The notes under the pieces were generated by a model. The model made no database searches and had not been told where the DNA came from. It saw only the letters and a program-made list of their open reading frames with translations. A program made the translations under genes and the position numbers. A DNA stretch of 64,000 nt, from positions 1-64,000 of the forward strand of contig JAURVB010014161.1 in the NCBI GenBank assembly GCA_033002965.1, read 5' to 3'. Positions 24,591-36,930 of this stretch are shown here, piece after piece (positions within the stretch are counted from its first letter, which is position 1; every line of letters begins with the position of its first letter). The DNA is from Piper betle (taxonomy: Eukaryota; Streptophyta; Magnoliopsida; Piperales; Piperaceae).

Positions 24591-26200
24591 ATTAATTTAT
24601 ATTTACATCATAACTAATTATTTATAAATAATAACTAAACTAAATTTAATATATTTTACATCTTTTTCACGTGAATAGCCGACAAATGACATATTGCGAG
24701 AGGGGTGTGGCTAATTTGTATCTGAATATAATAAGTATGGTTACTAAAGTAAATGACTTAAAAAGCTCTTCAAGTTCTTACAAAAACCATGCCCCTATAT
24801 GGATCCAATATGTCAACTATCAACTGCAAATAAAAACTCAAGTACAATGCTCAATTACAAGATTATTGGAGTTATTTCTTCCTATGAAAAAGTATTGAAC
24901 CACATAGTGTACTGTTGAGTGGGTGAAAGAAGTGCAAATAATTCGAGGAGAATTATATAAGATGGAAAAGATAGTCAGTAGTGAGTGTTCTAACGCTTAG
25001 GATGAAGTGTTTCCAAGCTGATTCTACGTTTCATGAAGGTTGACAATATCAGTCCTTTAGTGTTCTATGTCTTGTTTATAAATATGGAATTGTACGTTTT
25101 TGTTTGAGGAAAAATTTAAAGAAGTCACCTCAAAAAGCCTCTTAAAAGCCTACCAATAAAAAAGCTCATGTTTGTAAAAATACAATTAATGGATTGTTAG
25201 TTACCAAGTTAACAGGTAGTTATTTTCTGTATAATTATCAATGAGACTTTTTTGATTGGTGGGCTTTTCAAAGGCTTCTTTTTTGGCTTCTTTCAATTTT
25301 TTTTATTTGTTTGATATGCACCACATACACCATAGTGTGCAACATTGTGTGTTTCATTGAGTAAATAGACATGGGTCTCCCTCTCTAGTGAGAGGGACCC
25401 ATCTCCAAGAGGATTTATTGGAGGAGAAATTTTTCGTTATTGGAGTGCAAATATAGATGATCATTGTTGGTGGTGCATGTGAAGAAGAAAGAGAAATTAT
25501 TTATTTTAAGGAGAAAATGTGGTTTTGGGTTCTTCACGAAAACAAAACCGGTCAATTTCTTATCCTTCTCTTGGCTTGTATTTGAGAGTAATATTATTAG
25601 TATGGGTGGAGTTTTCTATATTAGAGTAGAATTTTCTATTAAGGGACCAAGTTTCTCTTTAATCACATGGTGGAGTTTTCCACATGTAAGGGGAAAGTTT
25701 TAGGATTTCACTTATGTATCAAAAAATAGTTGCACTCATATTTTGGGATCATACTTTTCCTTCAATTGGGTAAGTTTTCACTTTAAAATGGTGTCTCCGT
25801 TATCTTTTATACTTTGTTGTTTTCTCTTGTCAAAACATTGAGTTATCCGCCCCAACAAAGTCAATATTGAGCATCCAGAATTCCTCTAATGGTGACTCCA
25901 ATCTGCCCTTATTCCCAGCCCTACAGGGGAAAATAAATAGCACTTCTAAAATATTTTATTTCCAAGAAAAAAAGGGACAGTATTTTCTGATACTACAATC
26001 CTGGGCGTTGTGAAGGCTGTTGAGAATATTAGGCAAAGCATATGGAACTTCCATGAAGTGGCCAGTGCACCCAAAATATGTAGGCATAGCATAGCAGTAT
26101 CTCCATCTGATATTGAAGGTTTGTGCCGATTTCCATGGTATTTTCCCTATTCCAGTAATATGTTCTTTGAAGTTAAAAGCAGCTTCGTCTTCACCTCCTT
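24591..26200. other. Intergenic, no gene recognised
   Basis: AT-rich sequence between the RRM pseudogene and the SUVR gene. An open frame at 25,464-25,703 is unlike any protein I know. Confidence 0.4.
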
Positions 26201-26320
26201 GCTTTAAGATTCGATGTAGAAAGTGCTTTAGGATTTGATGTAGAACATGCTTTAGAATTTGATGTAGAGCATGCTTTAGGATTTGGTGTAGAACGTGCTT
26301 TAGGATTCAATGTAGAATGA
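26201..26320. repeat. 24-bp minisatellite, five units
   Basis: Five head-to-tail units of the form GCTTTAGGATTTGATGTAGA plus four bases fill exactly 120 bp, with 1-5 differences between units. The length is a multiple of three and one plus-strand frame stays open through nearly the whole array (octapeptide ALGFDVEH), but no surrounding gene was found. Confidence 0.9.
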
Positions 26321-26447
26321 AGCGCTATGGCAAAGATTCATCATATTAAAATCGATCAAACATAATGACTATTTGAACACATCTGTTGATTCACATGCAA
26401 ATATATGCAATGGAAGGATCAAGAGTATAAAACCATGTTCTTACTGT

Positions 26448-29400
26448 TCACAGAGTGGGGTGTTTCAAGTCTCGGCAGAATTTACTGCCACATCTACATC
26501 GAAAAGCCTTAACTGGATGACAAATATCGTCAAAATCAATTCCATAATCCTGCAACAAAGTAATATACCATCATTACAATTAACCGCAGGAAACTCACAG
26601 TTCAATACCTCGTTACAAATATATAGGCAGGGTTCTGATCGAGGTACTTTTCACAGCTTCCTTACAAATTGAAGAGCATGTTCCCCACTAGCTCCTTCAT
26701 TTTGTTGGTTGAAAATGTCATATTTTTATGTTTCACCACTTCAATTTTGAAGAAAAAAGTTACCAATCACATATAAAATCCAAAGCTTAATCTTGATATG
26801 TTTCACAAACTTACAGTTCACTGCTTTCTTGGAAACACTTCACTCAACCAAATTCCAACTTAGAAACAGAAATTCCTATTATAGTAGATGCCTCAACCTG
26901 ATTTACTGCCGGTATTAGACTTTCTTTGTCTAAGGTGTTTTAACTTTTAACAATTGCGTTTGACGCCAAACTCCCCAAAAGCCTAGAAATTAAGGAAGAC
27001 CATTGCAATAATATAGGCGAGTGAAGACATACAAGGGCCTTTGTCATCCGTAACACAACTTTTTTCCTCACTCAAAAATATTATCGATGTCATTCCTCCA
27101 GTTTTCCAAATTGCAAAAAGCAATAGAATGGAACATTGTCAACGTTTTAAGTCAGATATTGAAGTTATTTAACAGCAATGAGTTGTGTTGACAGGCAAAC
27201 TAACGTGAAGTCTTCATGGACTTAGTGTGTGTGTACTTTAATTGTGGGTTTTCAACCAAGGAGTTTCTACAAAATGGCGATAAAAATACATACATATATG
27301 CATATATGTATACATACATACACACACACATACATATATATATTTGTCATGCAGTTAACAACTGCCAAATCACAGATATGAAATGTCCACAAAGCATTTA
27401 TTTTTAGCTACTTACCCAAGTAAGTTCTTCGGAGGGTTCAACTTTTCTTGTAGTAAAAAATGCAAGCTGCATAACAACATAATTACTTATCACCTTCTTT
27501 GGCAGACAATGAACTTATTTTCACATAAAAAGTGACATGGTGAAATTATGAAAATAATAGATAAGATAGGTTCCATACATGATAATAGTGACGATCTGGA
27601 GTTTCCACCTCCACAGGGATCGCAATCAGGTTTGCATCACAGCACCTAATTTGCCAAAGGACTTTTGCATTAGCAGGGAAATTAAACACCAGCAACAGGG
27701 TTAGATATTGCGAGGAAGCTTAAGACTAAAAAAACATACAAGGAGCTAAATTTAAACTAGTAAATGCCCTGTGTTTGTTTAGTTCCTTATCAACCATAAA
27801 GGACAAACAAAAACACCAACAAAAACCCTTACAAAATGCAAAAGAAGTAACTTTACCAATGCAACAGACAACACTTGCAAGAAAAGACCATTCATAAGTT
27901 GCTAGTCATAAGGCCATTCAGAAATTCAACATCATTAAAAGGCAGACATGAAGATCAAAACCTCCATGATCATTTTCTACGACAGACAAAAGGTTATCTT
28001 ACCTATGATTTATAAATCTGGCAACATTCCCATAGAAGGTAGCATCTAAACACAGAGCTTCTTCATCTTTTAACCCAACTTCCGAACCCCAGTCCGCATC
28101 TAGTTGTACTGGATAAGTATGCTTCTTATTACCATAGCTGCTAATGTTTCTATTGTACAGTTCTGTGTTGGTTAATATTTCACCAGCATATTCACACACA
28201 AAAGATCCTCTTGGCAATTCATCGAGACTTCGTAGACCCCATCCTTTCCCTTCTTGGGTATTGAACACCTAAAGAAACCACAAAAGTAGAAAACAAACAT
28301 TAGACTACCAAAATGTAGGAGAAAGAACTACAATACTACACTTTATGCTAGCTGCCATAAGTTCAGATAAAACCTTCTTCCACCCTATCCCACCGAGGAC
28401 ATAATCATGGATAAAGCTTAAAAAACTTGCCTTTCTCTTTCAATTTGTGCTCAATCATAAGATCAAATAAATGAAAAGAAAAGCCAGAATATAGTACATA
28501 AGCACCTGCAACTTGCAGGTTATTCCTCTCTGAACCACACGATTCCCACAACCCTTTTTGCAACCACATTTGCTCCAACACTCCTTGATAAATTTTCTCA
28601 CGAGATGACCTTTACATGGCTCATTCTTGGACCTTTCCAAGGGACAATCCTGACAATAAACACGAGGGTGCTTATCAGGTTCACTATTCATCGAGATGCA
28701 ACTGTCCAAAAAATCCTTTTGATCAAACCATCAACTGTGTAGGCATATTCACCACCAGTTTCACGAGCACAAGCACACGGAATAGAGGATGACAAACAAT
28801 CTCCAGAGCAATTTGGACAACAGTCCTCATCTCCAATCCGAGCAAGTGAAAAATTAACATATGCACTTTGATAGACAATGTTCTTGGGTATATAATAAAA
28901 TGATGGCAGAGAAGATTCCTTGGACACTTCATTCACAATTGAAATGGGTATGGACTCCTCACCTCCTGATATGTCATTCACATCAAGAAGAGGCCTTGTG
29001 CCATTCAAGGAAACATTACCATGCTCAATAATTGCCCAATTTTGTAGCTCCGAAGTTTCACTCTTATTCTTCTTGGCACTAAAGTTTCCTAAAGTATGCC
29101 GCTTGTGATGCGGTGGTGGAAGTCTTAGTAGGCTATCCAATGGTGCATCAAATGGTCTGTACGTTTTTAATGCTTCTAAATTCGGGGTGATCTTAATGTA
29201 GCTTTTCTCATTGTTTGAAACTTCACCATGAGTACCAAGATCCAAAACTGTTTTGCAAATCTCTTGCATGAGCATCCTCAGAGAAAAATTGGGTTCAATT
29301 ATTTTGTAGGATCCAAGGCATTTGTTTTCCACCTGCGTAAACAATGCGTCAAGATCGGGAATGTGGAAGCCATTCTGGCTCAAAGTTGTGTCACAAGCCA

Positions 29401-30969
29401 GGAAAATTTTAATCTCTCTTCTAGGTGATGAAGCAATCTCACATGTATCTGCTCCTGCAAAATTTATTCCTATTTCAATGCTTCCATCGTCATGATTTCC
29501 GATCTCAGTTTTTTCATTGGTATTAGATCCTAAATTAGCAGGAACATGTATTCGATTATTTTCAATGACACCAGGATTTGGTTGACCTGCAAGTAACAGA
29601 TCAAGAAAGTCAGAATTGACAAGGGCAGACTTCTAGCTTAAGACGACTTCCAACTTCCAAACAACCCGAGGAAAAATTTAACTCTAACCATCTTATGACA
29701 AATTATTTTATGACAGTAAAAAATTCTCCTAGAGGAAGCGATAGTAATACCACTATGAACAGTAAGAACTAACAAGCATCTAGTTCTTCTGAATTATAAG
29801 AATAGAAAGACTCCACCCACTCTAAATATTCAAAAGTCATCACACCCAATGTAAATAACATGGAATTTCTGAAAATGTTGGGCAAAAAGAGAGGCAAACT
29901 TTGGTTTGCTTAAAATGCGTACCAGATGGATGGAAAACTTCAATTGGAACAGAATCACCAATATCAGAGGGTGGATCAGTCTTCGGAACCTTGAGCTTCA
30001 CATTTGAAATTGTCCCAGCTACTCGCTTTAGTGTTGTTTCAGTGATATCACTGCTTCGATGAAAATTAGAAGGACCAGAAGTTGCTCTAGTTCTGATTCT
30101 GGCAATATCAGATTGTTCTAAAACTTGTTTTCCTTTCTGCCCAGGATGCAAATTATGCGCCTTGTCCGGCTTTTGTATTTTAAGGGAAGAATTTCCGATC
30201 GTAATACCACGGTCAAGCTCCGCAAGTAAAGGCAGCTGATCCTTAGCATCATCCTATTAACCAAAGATCAAACTAAGTAATGACACTTAAAAAATCATAT
30301 TTAATAATTTAGTTGATGGCACAAAATCCATGCAAAGAACGTAGCATATATGCATGTCGGATACTCTTGCCCTGCAATCCTTGAAAGATAGAAGAAAGTA
30401 AGATGGAGTTTTGACATAATTGTCATCACACAACTCTCCACAGTATTGATAGGCATCATATACATGATATGATTGTTAACTACATCAATGCTCCTGCATT
30501 GTTCGTCTCACAGCCCAGAAAAAGAGGAGGGCCGGTGGCCATCGAAACCTTGCCATTTGCAATCAAATCCTCCACCCGCCACCCCTCCCCCAACGCTGGG
30601 GGACAAGGTGGAAGGAAAGAAAAAGAATATCATGGGTTGATTATTAACTCTTATATTCTGAGAAACTTAAGCATAGTCGCCCACAGAGAAATCCAATTTG
30701 CCTCTACGTCAAAAGCATTATTATAAAAAACCTACATAAATAGTAAACCCAAATATGTTAAGAGTGTTTACCAACTCATCGGACTCCAGCACTGCATCCA
30801 CCAAGGTTTTATAGTTTTCTGCTTCAATAAATTCCCAATTCTTGTCATAAACCTTCAGTAGTTTTTTTAATATAGGCTTTACTTTTTCACCAGGGAAGCC
30901 CATAGCTTTCATGAACGCAATAGCATTGCAAGCTTTAGTGTGAAAATTTTCTTGTGACAACTTTTTCAT
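26448..30969 (-). CDS. SUVR1/2-like histone-lysine methyltransferase (WIYLD, pre-SET, SET, post-SET)
   Basis: Seven exons, phases all consistent: 30,969-30,772; 30,253-29,923; 29,586-28,506; 28,268-28,003; 27,645-27,579; 27,466-27,416; 26,549-26,448, about 698 residues. The first exon encodes the plant WIYLD domain (KVKPILKKLLKVYDKNWEFIE). Exon 3 carries the Cys-rich pre-SET region (CCPNCSGDC, CACARETGG, CQDCPLER, CWSKCGCKKGCGNRVVQ). SET motifs follow: GKGWGLRSL, RFINHRCCDAN and ELTWDYG, then post-SET CRCGSKFC. SUVR proteins act in the nucleus on chromatin and RNA-directed DNA methylation; SUVR4 methylates H3K9, while SUVR2 is thought inactive. The length fits SUVR1/SUVR2 better than the shorter SUVR4. 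The NHRC and YG residues for cofactor binding are present. One base is missing near 28,715-28,720 in an A/T run, shifting the frame inside the pre-SET exon. Confidence 0.9.
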
Positions 30970-31690
30970 GCTTTAAATTTCACTGATCTGTTTCTGTGTC
31001 TAGCTTTTATTACACGAATAGCTCCACCTAAATTTCCCACAATAATAAAAAATTAATCATGTCCTCCAAACAAACAGAGCCGCTATTTTTTACAACATGT
31101 AGCACATAAATGACAACGAGGTTGACATGCCAACATAGAGCAAAAGAAAACATTTTGCGAGACCCTCAACTCCATAAGAAAAGCATAATACTGTTCTGAT
31201 CTCTTCACTTCCTCTCCACATTGAGCGTGAAGGCGAAGCCAAAAATGTGAAGGCACAAGTACATATCTTGATCCCCCCTTCGACTAGAATGACTGAAACT
31301 TAGCAAAACTACATGAACCAAACAATCAACACATAAACAAGAACACCCAAAACCAATCACTTCCTGCATGCAACCCATTTACTGAAGATAACTCATTCTA
31401 CATATACTAGAAAGCGTTAAAAAAAATGACACAAAAAACTTACAGAAAAATCATATCATTCAGAGTGACTAACATTGGAAAAGGCTAAAAAACACTACGA
31501 AACAAAGAACCAAGAACACTCAAAACCAATCACTCCATGCATGCAAGTCAGATCCCGACGGCAAACCATTTACCCGTTAATTCTGCATTGTTCCGAAGCC
31601 TCGAAACAAGGTTTTATCAACCCACAACTACATATATTACCAGGAGATCAATTCAGCAATGCGCAAACAGATGAACTATCATGTTCACTC
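30970..31690. other. Upstream region of the SUVR gene
   Basis: No coding sequence recognised. It should contain the 5' untranslated region and promoter. A sentence-like duplication (AAAACCAATCACT...TGCATGCAA) occurs near 31,352 and 31,523. Downstream of 31,690 the first unit of the large repeat array begins. Confidence 0.4.
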
Positions 31691-34600
31691 GAGTACAGCG
31701 AATGCCGAACAGAGCAAACAAAAACAAGAAGAGGAAGACTGCAAAAAATCAAAATAACTTCTACATACAACTCAAAAAACGAGAAACAAAGACGCGACTT
31801 TGAAATGTGACCGGCCAGAACATATATCGCCTGGGTTTAACGTCTTGACGCAGGGATATATATCAGTATGGGCAGGAAGCACGTCGAAAGCTTTTTTCGA
31901 TATAAGCACCTGCCACCTGGTCAAGGACTAGTAAATTACTAGCCTTGTTTCAGGGGAGCAGTTACCGGCTAATTAAAAGCAAGGCGTTTTAAAAATTTTT
32001 TTATTATAAATAGTTATTAATTAAGTTATAAACCCAGATTCATAGATCTGAAAATCCGATATATATTTAACAATATTATATTCGCGGTCGGTTTCGAATA
32101 AAATTTAGGTTTAAAATTTTTAAATATATAATATATTTGACAATAATATTTAAATTTGATATAAGTCGAGATGATCGAATCCACACACAAAGATTAAAAT
32201 TTGTTATTTAATAATTCATACTTAATTTAAAAATTCTACGTAACTTAAAATTTTTATCTATTTATTTATTTTTATAAAAATTTGAGTATGATATTATTAT
32301 ATAAATTTAATTTTTTTAAAATGATAAATTTTATTTAATATTAAATTTTTACTTTAATTAAAATATTTTACTTATTAATACCTACTTAATTAAAATATTT
32401 ACATATTTTTATCGTCAAAATTAAAATTATGTTTTTATATTATGTATTGCATTTTATTCCTTTTTGTTAAAGTTAAATCAATAAAAATAACAACCCAATC
32501 ATTTTTTTATGATGAGTATGAGCATAGCCATATGGTTTGTATAAGCTTACAATTGTTTTGACCCTGATTTTTTATTTGTTATTCTAATTGGTCTTAGATC
32601 GGCCGAATTATTAGCCTAATATGGTATAAAATAGAAATTAAATAATTTTTGCAAAAAGGAAGGGATTTAATTTTTGCCTGAAAGAAATATTAGACGAGCC
32701 TAGCCAAATCCTTAAAAATAATATCCTAAGATGATTTCAAAATTATCAATTTAAATCAATTGGCTTAGGATCTTTCTAAGGATTATAGTACATGATAACA
32801 TCATGAATTTCATCAATAAAGGAGCAAAGGAAAGATGAATTTCTCTATGTAACTAATAACAGAATGAGAAAATTAGGTGTTGGAATGGCCTCAATTTTAA
32901 AAATGTGGTATTAGAGTGACCAATTTTATAAATATATTACAGGGGTGACTTTAATTGTAAATGGCAAGAATGCATACGGGTGATTTTGTGTGCATATTAA
33001 AAAAGGGACTCGGTTTGTCAATTTTTTTTTTTGTGATTTCAGGTTTAGTTGATGATGAGGTTGAGACGTGAGTTAGGATGGGGTCGGACACTTATTTATA
33101 TTATATTATTTAGTTTTTTTAAAAATTTTACAGTGTGGGTTGATTTGAAAAGGAAAAGAGAGAAACTGCATTATTTGTTTTTGTTCATTTAGTTTATGTG
33201 ACTTTTTCTAAACAATATTTTAAATAAACTTATTTTTCTATTAATTTATTTTTTTAATAAATTTATTTTTTAATGAAATAATATCTATTTTCTAATTTAT
33301 TTATTTTCATTAATTTATTCTATAATTACATTATATTTATCACTTTACTTTTTCATTGGCACATTATTCAATATCATCATCATTTATATTAATAAATTGA
33401 TAATAAAATGAATTAGAATAAATTTATCAAAAAATAACATGATAAAAATATAAAATAATTAAAAATAAGTGATAAAAATAGGTCGTGTTATTAATCTATT
33501 CTTTTACTATACTAATTCATTTTTTATGAATTTTTCATATCATTATTTTTAACAATATATTGCTAATGACATTGATCACATTAATTAACATAATAATGAC
33601 ATTGATCACATTAATGATATTTATTTATTTAATTTTATTTGATTAAATTATTTCAAATAAAATTATAATTAAAATGTTAATATAAAATTATTTAAAATAT
33701 CTTTAATGATATTATAATTTTATGATAATATTATTAATTTACATTAACAATAGCTACAAACAGTATTTATCCTTATCAAGTTAACACTGCGAAGACTTAA
33801 AGGATTTATTTAAGATATCACATTGTTCGGTGAAGATGAAGAACTCCTTACTATAGTACTTTTAAAAGATTAAAGGAATATTTTCATTCCACGTATATCC
33901 GGGTTGTATTACATATAAACCTCCTACGCCTAACAAGTTTGATCTCCACAATGGCGGATGATAGAGGGCATTGATAGGCATTATCACACCTCTTCTACAA
34001 CCCACAACAAATAGCACAAAGCAAACAAGAGAGAGGAAGAATGTAAAAAATCAAAATAACTTCGTTAATGCAACACAAAAAAGAAAAAATGTAAAAAGAC
34101 AAATGCCACCCCGACACATATATCAATGGGGAAGGGCGTCAATGTCAAAAGGTTTTTCTTATATTGTAAAAGATATATAAGCACTTACCACCCGGTCAGG
34201 ATTACTAAATAAATAAGCTTGCTTAAGGGTGCAGTTAGAGGAGGCACAGCTAATTAAAATCAAGGGTGTTTTTAAATTTTTTTACTATAAAATAGTTATT
34301 AATCAAGTTATAAAGCTCTTAATTAATACAAGAGGTGATATTTAAAAATCCGATCCGTATCTAACTTTATTATATTCGATCTAAAACTTTATCAAATCAA
34401 ATTTAGGTTTAGACATTTTAAATGTATAATATATTTAACAATAATATTTATATTAGATATAACTTTGATCCGATCCACACATATTGATTAAAATTTGTTA
34501 CTTGATAATTCATACTTGATTTACGAATTCTGCATAACTTAAAAATTTTATCTATTTATTTATTGTTATAAAAATTTGAAGAATGATATTATATAAATTT

Positions 34601-35689
34601 AAAATTTTGAAAATGATAAATTTTATTTAATGTTAAATTTTTACTTGAATTAAAATGTTTTACTTATTAATACCTACGTAATTAAAATATTTACATATTT
34701 TTATCGTCAAAATTAAAATTATTTTTATGTTATGTATTACATTTTATTCCTATTTTGTTAAAGTTAGATCAACTGGCACTTTTTTTATTTAAAAATAACA
34801 ATCCAATAATTTTTTAGTAACGAATATAAGCATAGCCACAGTTTATATAACCTAGAAGTTGTTTTGACCCTGGGTATTCTTCATTTATATAATCGTGATG
34901 CTCTCAACCCATTTAACATAATTTTATCTTTGAGATTGCAAAGCAAAACCCATATACATGTCACCTTAAGTCTTAATTAAATATTTACTTTAAGTCTTGA
35001 TAAGACTATCGTCCCACTTTCTGTATTGGCCTTAAAAGATCATAATTATATTTCTTTTAGAAATGAACAGCTCAAAGTCCTCAATTTTGAAGAAAAAGCA
35101 AGCTAAGAGGGGGAAGAAAGCCACATGAAGCTTCCCTCCCAACCCATCGTTTATTAACCGATGACCTTGGTTTTTTCGGTGGTTATTTGCTATTGTATAT
35201 GTCAATTTGTTATATTAAAATAATATTTTAAAATTGTTGTTGAAGATGTTCCCTGATGCTCAAATGACCAAATTTTATATTTAATTTTTGTTGAATAAAG
35301 TTAAATTATGAAAACTAGGCATGAGAAGTGAGAATTTCAGAAAATCTTTCAAGAAAGATGGGAAGAAGAAGACAGTAGTCGTCTTTGATTTTTAAGACAA
35401 GTTTTCTTTGAAGTGGATATCTGAATGCCAAGCATAGCTTGCAATAACCGATCTTTCGGCGCATACGATGATTCTTTCGCTCTCTAAAATGTATTTACTT
35501 ACTAAAATAAAGCATGTCTCTACCCAAGATCTGGCATCACAATTCCATTTCTTGTCTAAATTTCAAAGTAAATGAGTTTCTACATGCGGTATTGAATAAG
35601 TAATTCTTTTAGGACCGTGGCTTGGTTTTCTTTTAACTTAGATTTTGTATGTTATGAATATATAGTATTAATAAATTTCAAATGTACCT

Positions 35690-36345
35690 CATGTATTACC
35701 ATCCTTCCTCTACTGGTTGGATTCCTAAGATTTGAGAAAGAGATCTCCGTTTAGAAGCCAAGACATCACGTAGAATGAGAATTGATGACTTAGAAAGATT
35801 AATCAATAAGCCTAACACATCCGCATCTTTATCTTATTATGTTGCAACTCCTCCACGATGAGAAAAATAGAGTAAGATGAGAGACATAACAACCCTAATT
35901 CCACAAATCCAGATTCCTCGAGAGTCAGAGAGGCCTTTATCTTCTAAAATAAAGAGAAAGAGATACTGGATCACACCTCTAGCAGCCTTAAACAAATTAT
36001 AAATAGAGTCATTAACCATAACAAGGAAAGAAAGGAAACTAATGCACTTATAAATAAGATAACACCATGTTTGAGAAAAACAATATTTCAAATATAACTC
36101 TACTCAAATTTGTCAAATGTCTTAAATATGTCAATTTTTATAGCACACCAACCTTCTTCTTTTTCTTAGATGCTTTAAAACATTCATAAATAATGAGGAT
36201 ATTATCATTTATTTATCTGTTTTTAATGAAAGTTAATTGCTCCTGATCCAAACATTTAGGTAAAATCGTCTAACGCACTTCACTAAAATTTTAAATATAA
36301 TTTTATAGATTTCATTTTAGAGGCTAATTGGTCTTAAATTGGCTG
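35690..36345 (-). pseudogene. L1-type (LINE) reverse transcriptase fragment 1
   Basis: Read on the minus strand across several frames, the remnant shows RPISL then NEIYKII, the KASKKKKKV region, IYKCISFLSFLVMVNDSIYNLFKAARGV, and further down LRDVLASKR...ILGIQPVEEG. This order matches plant L1 non-LTR reverse transcriptases (RPISLCN.IYKI, then YKCIS..S..VN, then F...RG.RQ). Stops and frameshifts are numerous, and the catalytic FADD box was not found. Dead copy. Confidence 0.75.
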
Positions 36346-36784
36346 AATTGTTGGCCTAATATGCTTATGAATAACGAACAAATAATTCTTGCTAAAGGAA
36401 GAGATTTCAATTTTTGCCTTAAAAAATATTAAACAAGCCTAGCTACATCCTATGAACAAATGTTATCCATTTAAATCAATTGGCTTAGGATCCTTCTTAA
36501 ATTTACATGATAACATCATGAATTTCCTCACATACAGGAACAAATGAAAGACAGTCCTCAGGAATGAGAAGACTGCCTGCGGCAATGACCTCAATTTTAA
36601 AATAGGGTATTATTGGAGTGACCAATTTAATAAATATGGTACAGGGGTGGTTTGAATTGTAAATGGCCAGAATGCCTATGGGTGATTTTGTGAGTATATT
36701 AAATAAAGTAGCTCGGTTGAGCAATTTTTTTGTAATTATTGGATGGGTTAGTAGATGATGAGGTTGACATGGTGGGCTAGGAGC

Positions 36785-36930
36785 ATGGTTACATAAATCG
36801 GAATTATGAATCGGAATCGGAATCGGTTTTTAAGTGGGTCAGATTCGACGAATCGAAATCGGTCTAAATCGGATAGGAATCGGTTCAATTGAATCGGTCT
36901 GAATAGGTCCAAATCGGTCATATATAATAA
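36785..36930 (+). mobile_element. Terminal fragment of a Mutator-like element
   Basis: CATGGTTACATAAATCGGAA followed by several GAATCGGAATCGG and TCGGTCTAAATCGG words. The same start, CATGGTTGCAAAAATTAG, opens the complete element at 56,823. Confidence 0.45.
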
